A DNA stretch of 48,683 nt from Actinomadura sp. KC06. Lineage in GTDB: Bacteria; Actinomycetota; Actinomycetes; Streptosporangiales; Streptosporangiaceae. The position numbers and the translations under genes are program-made. Positions 40,336-48,656 of this stretch are shown here, one piece after another; positions within the stretch are counted from its first letter, which is position 1, and each line of letters starts with the position of its first letter. Under the pieces are notes generated by a model. It made no database searches. It was not told where the DNA came from and saw only the letters and a list, made by a program, of their open reading frames with translations. The stretch is from contig NZ_SMKT01000056.1 in the NCBI RefSeq assembly GCF_004348735.1, positions 1 through 48,683 on the forward strand. The letters run 5' to 3'.

Positions 40336-41628
40336 TTACAAGCGTCCGGCGGCTTTTAGGGCTAGGTAGGCGTCGGCTAGGGCGGGGGCTATTTCCTCGG
40401 GGGGTGCGTCCACGACCTCTACGCCGTGGCCGCGTAGTTCTGCGGTGAGGCGGCGGCGTTCGGCGCGCGCGCGTTCGGCGGCCGCGGCGTCGTATACCGA
40501 GGCGAGGTCGCCCCGGGCGGCCGCCATCTCGCCGACCCGCGGATCGGACACCGCGGCGATCATGACGAGGTGGCGGGCGGTGAGCTGCGGCAGCAGCGGG
40601 AGCAGGCCCTCCTCGATCGCGGCCGTGTTCAGCTCGGTGAGCAGCACGACGAGGCACCGCTGCCGGACGCGGGCCATCAGCGTCGACACCATCCCGGCGG
40701 CGTCGCATTCGATCAGCTCCGGCTCCAGCGGCGCCAGGGCGTGCACCATCGCGGGCAGCAGGTCCGTCCTGGACGCGCCTTCGACGCGGGCACGGACACG
40801 CCGGTCATAGGCGAGCAGGTCGACGCGGTCGCCGGCGCGGGACGCCAGGGCGCCGAGGAGCATCGCCGCGTCCATCGAGCAGTCGAGCCTGGGAATGTCG
40901 CCGACGCGGCCCGCGGACGTGCGGCCGGTGTCGAGCACCAGGTAGATCCGCCGGTCACGTTCGGGACGCCAGGTGCGGACGACGATGTCGTTGCGGCGTG
41001 CGGTGGCGCGCCAGTCGATGGAACGGACGTCGTCGCCGTCCACGTACTCGCGCAGTGAGTCGAACTCTGTGCCCTGCCCGCGGATGAGGGCCACGTGCGC
41101 TCCGGTGAGTTCGCGCAGCCGTGCGAGCTTGGCGGGAAGGTGGCGGCGGGACGGAAACGCCGGGAGAGCGCGGACCGTCCAGGGCGCGGCGCGTGAAAGC
41201 TGCCGCGCGGCCAGTCCGAGCGGTCCGACAGAGCGGACGACGACGGTGACGGCTTTCCGGTCGCCGCGCCTTGTCGGCGTCAGCGTCATCTCCACGCGGC
41301 GCCGTTCACCGGCGGGCACGTCCACTTTCACGCTTCGGGGCGTGGCTCCGGCGCTCGGCGGCCACACGTCCCGCAGGCGGGCCTTGAGGCGCCGCCGTCC
41401 GAGGTTCTCCACGATCAGCGACACCTGGGCCGTCCCGCCGAGGCGGACGTTCGTGTCGCCGGAGCGGTGGAAGCGCAGCGCGCGCACGTTACCGGCGAGG
41501 GCCAGGTCGACGACGACGCCGAACAGCAGGACGCCCCAGACGATGAACAGCGTCCACCAGCTCGGCGCGAACAGCGGGACCGCCGCGCTGAGCAGGGCCA
41601 GGAGCCCGAGGCGTCCGGTCAGCGCCAT
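40336..41628 (-). CDS. DUF58 (VWA-like) domain protein
   Basis: This 430-aa protein has two N-terminal TM helices (about 8-45), a beta-sandwich region, and the DUF58 core GTEFDSLREYVDGDD-VRSIDWRATAR (186-211) followed by RRIYLVLDTGRTSAG, a von Willebrand A-like strand with a partial MIDAS. DUF58 proteins partner MoxR ATPases in envelope-stress or chaperone systems. ATG 41628 shares its A with the MoxR stop (TGATG), so translation is coupled; the longer open frame upstream is inside moxR. Confidence 0.92.
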   Translation of the reverse strand: MALTGRLGLLALLSAAVPLFAPSWWTLFIVWGVLLFGVVVDLALAGNVRALRFHRSGDTNVRLGGTAQVSLIVENLGRRRLKARLRDVWPPSAGATPRSVKVDVPAGERRRVEMTLTPTRRGDRKAVTVVVRSVGPLGLAARQLSRAAPWTVRALPAFPSRRHLPAKLARLRELTGAHVALIRGQGTEFDSLREYVDGDDVRSIDWRATARRNDIVVRTWRPERDRRIYLVLDTGRTSAGRVGDIPRLDCSMDAAMLLGALASRAGDRVDLLAYDRRVRARVEGASRTDLLPAMVHALAPLEPELIECDAAGMVSTLMARVRQRCLVVLLTELNTAAIEEGLLPLLPQLTARHLVMIAAVSDPRVGEMAAARGDLASVYDAAAAERARAERRRLTAELRGHGVEVVDAPPEEIAPALADAYLALKAAGRL

Positions 41629-42668
41629 CAGCGTGGGGCGGGGACGTGGGCGAGGATGCCCTCCAGCACGCCGTCGGCCGTCGCGCCCTCCAGCTCCGCC
41701 TCGGGACGGAGCTGGACGCGGTGCCGCAGCGTCGGCCGGGCCAGCGCCTTCACGTCGTCCGGCGTCACGTAGTCGCGGCCGGACAGCCACGCCCACGCGC
41801 GGGACGTGGCCAGCAGCGCCGTCGCACCACGCGGCGACACGCCAAGCTGGAGTGACGGCGACTGGCGGGTCGCCCTGCACAGGTCGACGACGTAGGCCGC
41901 GACCTTGGGGTCGAGGTGGACGGCCCTGACCGCGGCCCGTCCAGCGGCCAGTTCGCTCGCGCCCGCGACCGCCTGCACCGCCGACAGGTCACGCGGGTCG
42001 AATCCGGCCGCGTGCCGCTGAATCATGGCGATTTCTTCGTCCCGCGTAGGCACGGGCACGGTCAGCTTGACCAGGAACCGGTCGAGCTGGGCCTCCGGCA
42101 GCGGATAGGTGCCCTCGTACTCGATCGGGTTCTGCGTCGCGCACACCACGAACGGGTCGGGCAAAGGACGCGCGGAGCCCTCCACGGAGACCTGCCGTTC
42201 CTCCATTGCCTCCAGGAGGGATGCCTGCGTCTTCGGCGGCGTCCGGTTGATCTCGTCGGCGAGCAGGAGGTTGGTGAAGACGGGACCCTCGCGGAACTCG
42301 AACTCCGATGTCCGGTTGTCGTAAACCAGCGATCCGGTCACGTCGCCCGGCATCAGGTCAGGGGTGAATTGGACGCGCTTGAAGTCCAGGTCGAGGGCGC
42401 GTGACAGCGTCTTTATGAGGAGCGTCTTCGCCGTACCGGGAACGCCCTCCAGCAGGACGTGGCCGCGGCACAGCAACGCGATGACCAGACCGGTCACCAC
42501 GGAGTCCTGACCGACGACCGTCTTGGCGACCTCGCCGCGCAGCGCCGTCAGCGCCGCGCGGGCGATCTCGGCCTGGCGCTGCGTCTCCTCGGACAGCCCC
42601 GGCGGAGTATCGCTCTCGGTACTCGTGCCGGGCACGTCGTCCTTCCCGAGCTCTACTGGGCGGTTCAA
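41628..42668 (-). CDS. moxR: MoxR-family AAA+ ATPase
   Basis: This 346-aa ATPase has Walker A GVPGTAKT (75-82), Walker B LLLADEIN (134-141), sensor-1 CATQNPIEYEGTYPLPEAQLDRF and the C-terminal lid (LQLGVSPRGATALLATSRAWA). MoxR proteins act as chaperones that assemble or activate VWA/DUF58 partners. The TTG start overlaps the upstream stop (TTGA). An in-frame GTG 11 codons in with AAGGA upstream is an alternative start. It is the centre of a five-gene coupled operon. Confidence 0.95.
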   Translation of the reverse strand: MNRPVELGKDDVPGTSTESDTPPGLSEETQRQAEIARAALTALRGEVAKTVVGQDSVVTGLVIALLCRGHVLLEGVPGTAKTLLIKTLSRALDLDFKRVQFTPDLMPGDVTGSLVYDNRTSEFEFREGPVFTNLLLADEINRTPPKTQASLLEAMEERQVSVEGSARPLPDPFVVCATQNPIEYEGTYPLPEAQLDRFLVKLTVPVPTRDEEIAMIQRHAAGFDPRDLSAVQAVAGASELAAGRAAVRAVHLDPKVAAYVVDLCRATRQSPSLQLGVSPRGATALLATSRAWAWLSGRDYVTPDDVKALARPTLRHRVQLRPEAELEGATADGVLEGILAHVPAPR

Positions 42669-43906
42669 GACTGGCGTACCTGCCTTTCCAGGTCGTCGAG
42701 GACGTCGCTGAGGGCGATGAGCCCCGCGTCGTCCAAGGGTTCAGGACCGTACAGTGCCGCGCCGACGTACGTCTCGTCGTACGTCGTGCGGCGGGCGACC
42801 GCCGAGACGATCTCCTGCACGGCCGAGGGGTCTTGCGCACGGCTGCGGGGCAGGCCGAGCAGCGGGACGAGGCGTTCACGGGCGCCCGACCGCAGCGCGT
42901 CGGACGCGCGGTCACGGGCGTGCCCGGCGCGGTAGAGGCGGGCGCGTCCCTCGACCGTCTCGGCAGAGCGGACGACGACCGGAAGCGCCTCCGCGACGAC
43001 CGGCCCTAGGCGGCGCGACCGCCACAGCGCTACCAGCACCACCGCGACAAGCAGTTCGAGGAAGAAAAGCTTGACGCCGAATGGCAGCAGATCGGTGAGC
43101 GACTGCTGTCCCGCTCCAGAGCCGGACTCTGGCAGGTCCGGGACCAGCCACACCACAGAGGAGCCCGTGGCGGCGCCCGCCAGATTCATGCCCAGCGCTG
43201 CGTTGCCCTCCTCTGTGAGTCGGCGGTTGGTCAGCGGCGCGGCCGAACCGAGCACGGTGACGGTGTGCGCGCCGTTCTGCACTTGGACGACCCGCGAACT
43301 GCCGTATTCCGTCTTGTAGCACTCTGTTGCAGAGCCGCCCTTGACCTCGTAGGTCTCCGACTCGTGGAACGCGACCGATCCCGCGAGGGTCGCCGCCTGG
43401 AGGGAGCAGCCGGGCTCGTCGGCGCCCTCGAACGTCGCGCCGTCCTTGCGCACCCGCGGGGCCAGGTCCGCCAGCGCGAACGACGTGGGCCGGACGAGCA
43501 GGAGATCGGCCTGCGCGTTGCTCAGGAGGATCAGGTCCTCGTTGGTGAGCCGCTCGGTGCGGGTCACCACCATGACCGTCCCGGGACCGGCCGCCTTGAC
43601 GGCGTCGTCCGCGTGCCGGGCCACGGTCACCTGCGTCCCGTTCTGCCGGAGGATCTCCACCAGGGCCCGGCTGCCGTCCTGCTTCGGCGACTCGGGGTCG
43701 AGCGCCTGCGCCGACGTCGAGGGGCGCAGCGCGGCCAGGATGATCGCGATCACGATCATGGCCAGGATCACCGCGACGACGCCCCGGGCCGACCGCCAGC
43801 GGCGCCCCGCGACCTGCCGCGCGGACGGCTCCGCGGCCGCCGGCGCGCCCTGCCCGGACCCGGCTCCGGTGCCCTGGCCGCTCTGCGGGGGCGTCTGCGT
43901 CACCAT
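42665..43906 (-). CDS. DUF4350 domain membrane protein
   Basis: This 413-aa protein has a Gly/Gln-rich N-terminus, one TM helix (about 40-60), an extracytoplasmic DUF4350 domain (SPKQDGSRALVEILRQNGTQV, then VMVVTRTERLTNEDLILL) resembling class-I glutamine-amidotransferase-like folds, a second TM (about 275-297) and a cytoplasmic tail. Two cysteines (in GCSL and ECYKT) may form an external disulfide. Starts overlap the DUF4129 stop by 7 nt (ATG 43906), or by GTGA if the GTG three bases on is used. Confidence 0.88.
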   Translation of the reverse strand: MVTQTPPQSGQGTGAGSGQGAPAAAEPSARQVAGRRWRSARGVVAVILAMIVIAIILAALRPSTSAQALDPESPKQDGSRALVEILRQNGTQVTVARHADDAVKAAGPGTVMVVTRTERLTNEDLILLSNAQADLLLVRPTSFALADLAPRVRKDGATFEGADEPGCSLQAATLAGSVAFHESETYEVKGGSATECYKTEYGSSRVVQVQNGAHTVTVLGSAAPLTNRRLTEEGNAALGMNLAGAATGSSVVWLVPDLPESGSGAGQQSLTDLLPFGVKLFFLELLVAVVLVALWRSRRLGPVVAEALPVVVRSAETVEGRARLYRAGHARDRASDALRSGARERLVPLLGLPRSRAQDPSAVQEIVSAVARRTTYDETYVGAALYGPEPLDDAGLIALSDVLDDLERQVRQS

Positions 43907-44607
43907 CGCGGGCCTCCGTCCTCACCGGCGCCGACCGGCGTCAGGTCGTCGGACTCCAGCGGCTTCGGTTTCGCCGCCCGCAGCTTCTCGTCCACGCTCT
44001 TGACCTGCGCGTATCCCTCGGCAGTACCCGGACGGTCGCCGTACCAGACGTCGTCGAAGATCCGCACGGCCACGCGCAGGTCCTCGGCCAGCTCCGGCAC
44101 GGCCTCGCCCGTCTCCTGCGCCAGCTCGTCGGCGGTACGGCCGGGACGCGCGGCCAGCACCGCCCGTTCCTCCAGGTCGCGGGCTATCGCGCGGAGCCGT
44201 TCCCGGATCGCCTCCGCCCACTGCCCGGCCGCCGCGTGACGTTCCGCCGCGGCCCTGTGGTCGAGCGCGGTGGACGTCTCGTCCTCCAGCAGTGGCTCGT
44301 TCCGGGAGCGCAGGTTGCGGCGGCCCCGCATCAGCCACGCCACGAGCGCCGCCGCTATGAGCACGACGACGACGATGACGACGATCGACGCCCAGCCGCT
44401 GCCGCTTCCTTGCGAATCCGGCGCGGGAGACCCGTTAAACAGGTCCTGCAGCCATTCGGAGAAGTCGTCCCACAGGCGTTCCAGCCAGGACGGCTTGTCG
44501 CGCTGGTAGACCTGCTTCTCCAGCTCGCGGCGGGCCATTTCGCGTGCCTCGTCCCGGCCGACCGGATCGAGAGTCGCGGAATCGAGCAGCATGTGCATGC
44601 GCATCAT
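43900..44607 (-). CDS. DUF4129 domain membrane protein
   Basis: This 235-aa protein has an N-terminal extracytoplasmic helical part (REMARRELEKQVYQRDKPSWLERLWDDF, split here in the motif), one TM helix (about 70-93), and a cytoplasmic C-terminal DUF4129 region (HAAAGQWAEAIRERLRAIARDLEER, then GRTADELAQE). DUF4129 is often fused or adjacent to transglutaminase-like and DUF58 proteins. ATG 44607 overlaps the upstream stop as ATGA and has GGGAG 7 nt before, so I prefer it to GTG 44655. Function is unknown. Confidence 0.87.
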   Translation of the reverse strand: MMRMHMLLDSATLDPVGRDEAREMARRELEKQVYQRDKPSWLERLWDDFSEWLQDLFNGSPAPDSQGSGSGWASIVVIVVVVLIAAALVAWLMRGRRNLRSRNEPLLEDETSTALDHRAAAERHAAAGQWAEAIRERLRAIARDLEERAVLAARPGRTADELAQETGEAVPELAEDLRVAVRIFDDVWYGDRPGTAEGYAQVKSVDEKLRAAKPKPLESDDLTPVGAGEDGGPRW

Positions 44608-45716
44608 GGGTTCGCTCCCGTTCCCGGACGTGCCGGCAGCGGACCGGTTCGCCACAGGTCGATGAAACCCTCCTCCTGATCGCCCTGTGCGTCCTGCGCG
44701 TCCTGTCCGTTCTGGACGCCTTGGACGCTCTGGACGCCAGTCTCGGGGGCGGCCGAGATGGCGGTGACGGAGCGTCCTCGCGTACGCAGCTCGAGGTCGA
44801 AGCCTTCGCGGCGCATCCGCCTGTCCATGTAGAGCAAGGCGATGACACCGGCGTCGAACGGCAGCACGACCGACCAGCTCACGATGCGGCCGAGCGTGTC
44901 CACTGCAAGAGCCGCCATCGTCGAATCGCTGCCAGAAGAGTCACCGAAGAAAATCAGCTGCACGAACAGGAACGGGATGCGCAGCGCGAAGAAACCCATG
45001 AACACAGTCACGAGCAGTGCCAGGAGAAGCGTCCCGAACGTCCGGAACCAGCGGCCCTTGGACAGAGTCACCGCCCTGCGAAGCGCGCCCCTCACCGTCT
45101 GCCGTTCCAGGACGACCGCAGGAACGGCCAAGACGAACAGCAGGTAGAGCCACACCATCAGGCCGATGCCAATGGGGAAGCCCAGGATCCCGGCGAGCAC
45201 GCTCAGCCCTGGATGCGCGTCGGCGGCGATCAGCAGGGCGAACGGCACGATCGGCACGACCAGAGCGATGAGCGAGATCGCCATGACGGCCGCTGCGGTC
45301 GCGGCCAGGCGGCCAAGGCGCGGTCTGGCGTCCCGCCACGCCTGCCTGGGCGCGATCGGCATGCCCACCAATTCCCGGCCGTAGATCGGCGCGAGCAGCC
45401 CGGAGAGCAGCAAAATCCCATACGCCGACAGCACCAGACCCATCACCGTCAGGGTGAGCTGTGCGCCCAGCGATTCCAGCAATACGTCCGGGGTGACCTC
45501 CTCGCGGGCCACATCGCCGATGAAGAAGTACGCGGCGATCGAGCTCGCCACCTGGATCACCGTGCTGATCCCCACGGACAGGCCGAGGGACGTGCGCGGA
45601 CGCCGCCGGATCCCGGCGATCGCGCCGTCCAGCATCTCCGAGATGGACATGGGACGGAACGGGACGCCCTGCGTGTCGACGTCCGCGTCGTCGTCCCAGC
45701 CGTCCGGTCCCGGCAT
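44604..45716 (-). CDS. Polytopic membrane protein (glycerophosphodiesterase membrane-domain-like)
   Basis: This 370-aa protein begins FRPMSISEMLDGAIAGIRRRPRT, the hallmark of proteins annotated as glycerophosphoryl diester phosphodiesterase membrane domain, and has about six to seven long TM helices. No catalytic phosphodiesterase domain is present. A C-terminal Gln/Asp repeat (VQSVQGVQNGQDAQDAQ) is disordered. It is the first gene of the DUF4129-DUF4350-MoxR-DUF58 operon; ATG 45716 has GGGAG 8 nt upstream. Confidence 0.85.
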   Translation of the reverse strand: MPGPDGWDDDADVDTQGVPFRPMSISEMLDGAIAGIRRRPRTSLGLSVGISTVIQVASSIAAYFFIGDVAREEVTPDVLLESLGAQLTLTVMGLVLSAYGILLLSGLLAPIYGRELVGMPIAPRQAWRDARPRLGRLAATAAAVMAISLIALVVPIVPFALLIAADAHPGLSVLAGILGFPIGIGLMVWLYLLFVLAVPAVVLERQTVRGALRRAVTLSKGRWFRTFGTLLLALLVTVFMGFFALRIPFLFVQLIFFGDSSGSDSTMAALAVDTLGRIVSWSVVLPFDAGVIALLYMDRRMRREGFDLELRTRGRSVTAISAAPETGVQSVQGVQNGQDAQDAQGDQEEGFIDLWRTGPLPARPGTGANP

Positions 45717-45755
45717 CTCGTGGCTCCCTGCGATCTCTGGCGGGGTCTTCCGGCA

Positions 45756-45840
45756 CGCGCCCGCCCGGGTCTCTCCGGCGCGCCCGCCGGGTCTCTCCCG
45801 GGCCCGTGACGTCCACCGGTCAGGTCATCCTGTCACGGGC
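45756..45840. repeat. Direct and inverted repeats upstream of the MoxR operon
   Basis: A near-identical unit of 20-21 nt (CGCGCCCGCC(C)GGGTCTCTCC) occurs at 45756-45776 and 45779-45798. It is followed by an inverted repeat GCCCGTGAC (45802-45810)/GTCACGGGC (45832-45840). These lie 40-125 nt upstream of the operon start on the minus strand. Confidence 0.6.
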
Positions 45841-45959
45841 GAAGTGCCGCGATTGCCGTGACCGGCCGGGCGGGTGGCGATCCGCGCGCTCCAGATGCCG
45901 CCGGACCGCCGGAATCTGCCGGTCCCGGTCAACCTCGCACGCGTTTCGGGAGTCACCTC

Positions 45960-46124
45960 TACAATTCCGTGCCGCGCACCGGATCCTTGGGGAGCCATGT
46001 ACGACGCAAACGCGGGTAACCTTGCACGCCAAGGCATATCTCTCCCTGGCGAGGTGGGGCCGGAGCATAGCGCCGCGGAGAACTTTTCACCTGACGACAC
46101 GCTTGGGCCGGCACCCGCCGGCCC
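45960..46124 (+). promoter_or_regulatory. mtrA promoter and structured leader
   Basis: TACAAT (45960-45965) is a good -10 box about 200 nt before mtrA. The leader holds a GGTAACC half-site at 46015-46021 resembling the GTAAC element reported for MtrA, a CCTTG/CAAGG hairpin, a GACAC motif (46096-46100) and a perfect 8-bp hairpin GGGCCGGC-ACCC-GCCGGCCC (46105-46124). Together with the repeats above, this accounts for the 450-nt gap 45717-46166, where I see no gene. Confidence 0.45.
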
Positions 46125-46166
46125 CGGCGAGGATGGAAAGCGCTCCCCCCACCGAACCCCGACTTT

Positions 46167-46859
46167 GTGACGATGAGGGCCATGAGAGGACGTGTACTGG
46201 TCGTCGACGACGATCTCGCGCTCGCCGAGATGCTCGGCATCGTGCTGAGGGGCGAGGGCTTCGAGCCGTCGTTCGTCCACGACGGCGACAAGGCGCTCGA
46301 GGCGTTCCGGGAGACCCGGCCGGACCTCGTGCTGCTCGACCTGATGCTGCCCGGGGCGGACGGCATCGACGTGTGCCGGCAGATCCGCGCCGAGTCCGGC
46401 GTGCCGATCGTCATGCTGACGGCCAAGAGCGACACCGTCGACGTCGTCCTCGGCCTGGAATCCGGCGCCGACGACTACATCGTCAAGCCGTTCAAGCCGA
46501 AGGAGCTGGTGGCGCGCGTCCGCGCCCGCCTGCGGCGCACCGACGAGCCCGCGCCGGAGACCCTCCAGATCGGCGACATCGCCATCGACGTCGCCGGCCA
46601 CTCGGTCAAGCGCGGCGACAAGCACATCCCGCTGACGCCGCTGGAGTTCGACCTCCTGGTGGCACTGGCGCGCAAGCCCCGCCAGGTGTTCACCCGCGAG
46701 GTGCTCCTGGAGCAGGTCTGGGGCTACCGGCACGCCGCCGACACGCGCCTGGTGAACGTCCACGTGCAGCGCCTCCGCGCCAAGATCGAGAAAGATCCGG
46801 AACGTCCCGAGATCGTCGTCACCGTGCGCGGTGTCGGCTACAAGGCCGGGCCCGCCTGA
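46167..46859 (+). CDS. mtrA: Response regulator MtrA
   Basis: This 230-aa OmpR-family regulator has the receiver VLVVDDDLALAEML with phospho-acceptor Asp58 (LVLLDLMLPG), Thr in MLTAKSDT and Lys in IVKPFKPKE. The C-terminal winged helix includes LTPLEFDLLVALARKP, EQVWGYRHAADTRLVNVHVQRLR and VRGVGYKAGP, near-invariant in MtrA. It controls cell division, wall metabolism and, in streptomycetes, development and antibiotics. The start is uncertain: GTG 46167, ATG 46173 or ATG 46182, all before the MRGRVLVVDDD block. Confidence 0.97.
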   Translation: MTMRAMRGRVLVVDDDLALAEMLGIVLRGEGFEPSFVHDGDKALEAFRETRPDLVLLDLMLPGADGIDVCRQIRAESGVPIVMLTAKSDTVDVVLGLESGADDYIVKPFKPKELVARVRARLRRTDEPAPETLQIGDIAIDVAGHSVKRGDKHIPLTPLEFDLLVALARKPRQVFTREVLLEQVWGYRHAADTRLVNVHVQRLRAKIEKDPERPEIVVTVRGVGYKAGPA

Positions 46860-46866
46860 CCCCGCG

Positions 46867-46996
46867 GTGTCCGGTGACACACGACGGCGCCGCATTCGCC
46901 GAATTCCATGACACCGCCGTAATTCCCGCCAGGGCCGTATCCCCCGTGACACGCCGATGACCGTCCAGCACTCTCCCGGAGCCCTGCGTTCAGGGC
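46867..46996 (+). promoter_or_regulatory. mtrA-mtrB gap: GACAC cluster and hairpin
   Basis: The 159-nt gap has four GACAC motifs: an inverted pair in GTGTCCGGTGACAC (46867-46880), and single copies at 46910-46914 and 46948-46952. GACAC is the core reported for WhiA/WhiB sites in Streptomyces. A GCCCTG-CGTT-CAGGGC hairpin (46981-46996) precedes the mtrB start by 22 nt. Confidence 0.45.
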
Positions 46997-47018
46997 CGCG
47001 CCGCATCGCGGACCTCTC

Positions 47019-48656
47019 ATGAAAGCCGACATGAAGAGGGCGATGCGGCCGGCTCGGCGCGGGCTGCGGGCGGTTCAGCGCGTCCTGCGCAGTGCCGCGC
47101 GGACGGGTTACACACGGTGGCGCCGTTCGATCCAGGTACGCATCGTTACGTCGACCCTGTTCATTTCGGCGATCGTGGTGGCAATCCTGGGCGCGTTCCT
47201 GATGCAGCAGGTGTCGTCTGCCCTCATGGACGGGAAGGTCAAGGCGGCACGTCTCCAGCTGGACGACGGCCTGGCGCAGGTACAGCGCGACTTGGGGAAT
47301 TCGCCTGGGGACGGCAGCAGGCTCAATTCGACGATCGAGCGGTTGAAGTCCCGTAGCGGCCCGTCCGGGTTGTACGAGGTCTACATCCGCGACACCAACG
47401 AGCAGTACTTCGACGGGTACACGACCAATGAACTGCGGCAAGAGAGCGTCCCGCGTCGGCTCCGGGAGGAACTGAAGAACGCGCCCGCAGGAGCGCGCGC
47501 CTACACCTACGGCAAGCTTTCTTACGTCGATGACCGTCCGTCCGAGAGCGGTCTGATAGTCGGCGGCAAGACCGGCCAGTTCGAGTTGTACTACCTGTTC
47601 CGGCTTGAGGAGGAACAGCGGACCCTCACCAATGTGGGGCGTTCTATGGCCGGCGTGGGCATCGTCCTAGTGCTGCTCTTGGCGGCGATCGCCTCGCTGG
47701 TGACGCGGCAGGTCGTCATACCCGTTCGGCTGGCCGCACAGGGGGCGCAGAGGCTCGCCGCCGGACGGCTCGAAGAGCGCATGAGAGTCCGCGGTGAGGA
47801 CGATCTGGCGCGCCTCGCGCGCTCGTTCAACGACATGGCCGCGAACCTGCAGGAAAAGATCGGCGAACTGGAAGACCTGTCGCAGGTGCAGCGCCAATTC
47901 GTATCGGACGTCTCCCACGAGCTACGCACGCCCCTGACCACCATCAGGATCGCCGCGGACATGCTCTACGAAAACCGCGACACATTCGACGACCCCGCGG
48001 TGGGACGCTCTGCGGAGCTGTTGCAGAGTCAGCTGGAGCGGTTCGAGTCGCTACTGGCCGACCTGCTGGAGATCAGCCGGCACGACGCGGGGGCGGCGAC
48101 GCTGGACGTCGAGTCCCTGGACATGCGCGACCTCGTCCTGCGCGTGGTGGGCGACATCCAGGGGCTGTCCGAGCGCAAGGGCAGCAAGGTCGTCCTGCAA
48201 CTGCCCGGCGAGCCGTGCATGGCAGAGGTCGACCGCCGCCGGGTCGAGCGCATCCTGCGCAACCTGCTCGTCAACGCCGTCGAGCATGGCGAGGGCGAGG
48301 ACATCATCGTGTCCGTCGCCGCCGACAGGGACGCGGTCGCCGTCGCCGTCCGCGACCACGGCGTTGGGCTCAAGCCGGGGGAGGGGCAGATGGTCTTCGA
48401 CCGCTTCTGGCGCGCCGACCCCGCCCGCGCCCGCACCACCGGCGGCACCGGACTCGGCCTCTCGATCTCCCGCGAGGACGCGCAACTGCACGGCGGATGG
48501 CTGCAGGCGTGGGGAGAGCCCGGTGCGGGCTCCCAGTTCCGCCTCTCGCTGCCTCGCACGGCCGGGGCCGAGCTCAGGGGCTCCCCACTTCCGCTCGTCC
48601 CTCCAGGAGCCGGTGACGCCCGCCCGCTGTTCGCCGAACTGGAGGCCGGCGAGTGA
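47019..48656 (+). CDS. mtrB: Sensor histidine kinase MtrB
   Basis: This 545-aa kinase has a basic N-terminus, TM1 (about 43-63), an extracytoplasmic sensor region (64-208), TM2 (about 209-230), a HAMP domain (PVRLAAQGAQRLAAGRLEERM), HisKA with VSDVSHELRTPL and His300, and HATPase motifs (NLLVNAVEHGEGE, VRDHGVGLKPGE, GGTGLGLSIS). It phosphorylates MtrA. ATG 47019 has a poor RBS; ATG 47031 is possible. The gap to mtrA is larger than usual for this pair and may hold a separate promoter. Confidence 0.97.
   Translation: MKADMKRAMRPARRGLRAVQRVLRSAARTGYTRWRRSIQVRIVTSTLFISAIVVAILGAFLMQQVSSALMDGKVKAARLQLDDGLAQVQRDLGNSPGDGSRLNSTIERLKSRSGPSGLYEVYIRDTNEQYFDGYTTNELRQESVPRRLREELKNAPAGARAYTYGKLSYVDDRPSESGLIVGGKTGQFELYYLFRLEEEQRTLTNVGRSMAGVGIVLVLLLAAIASLVTRQVVIPVRLAAQGAQRLAAGRLEERMRVRGEDDLARLARSFNDMAANLQEKIGELEDLSQVQRQFVSDVSHELRTPLTTIRIAADMLYENRDTFDDPAVGRSAELLQSQLERFESLLADLLEISRHDAGAATLDVESLDMRDLVLRVVGDIQGLSERKGSKVVLQLPGEPCMAEVDRRRVERILRNLLVNAVEHGEGEDIIVSVAADRDAVAVAVRDHGVGLKPGEGQMVFDRFWRADPARARTTGGTGLGLSISREDAQLHGGWLQAWGEPGAGSQFRLSLPRTAGAELRGSPLPLVPPGAGDARPLFAELEAGE

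Noticed and set aside
45874..46170. 98-aa open frame in the mtrA leader
   Set aside because: No RBS, spans the mtrA -10 box and the hairpin, and its residue pattern is not protein-like.
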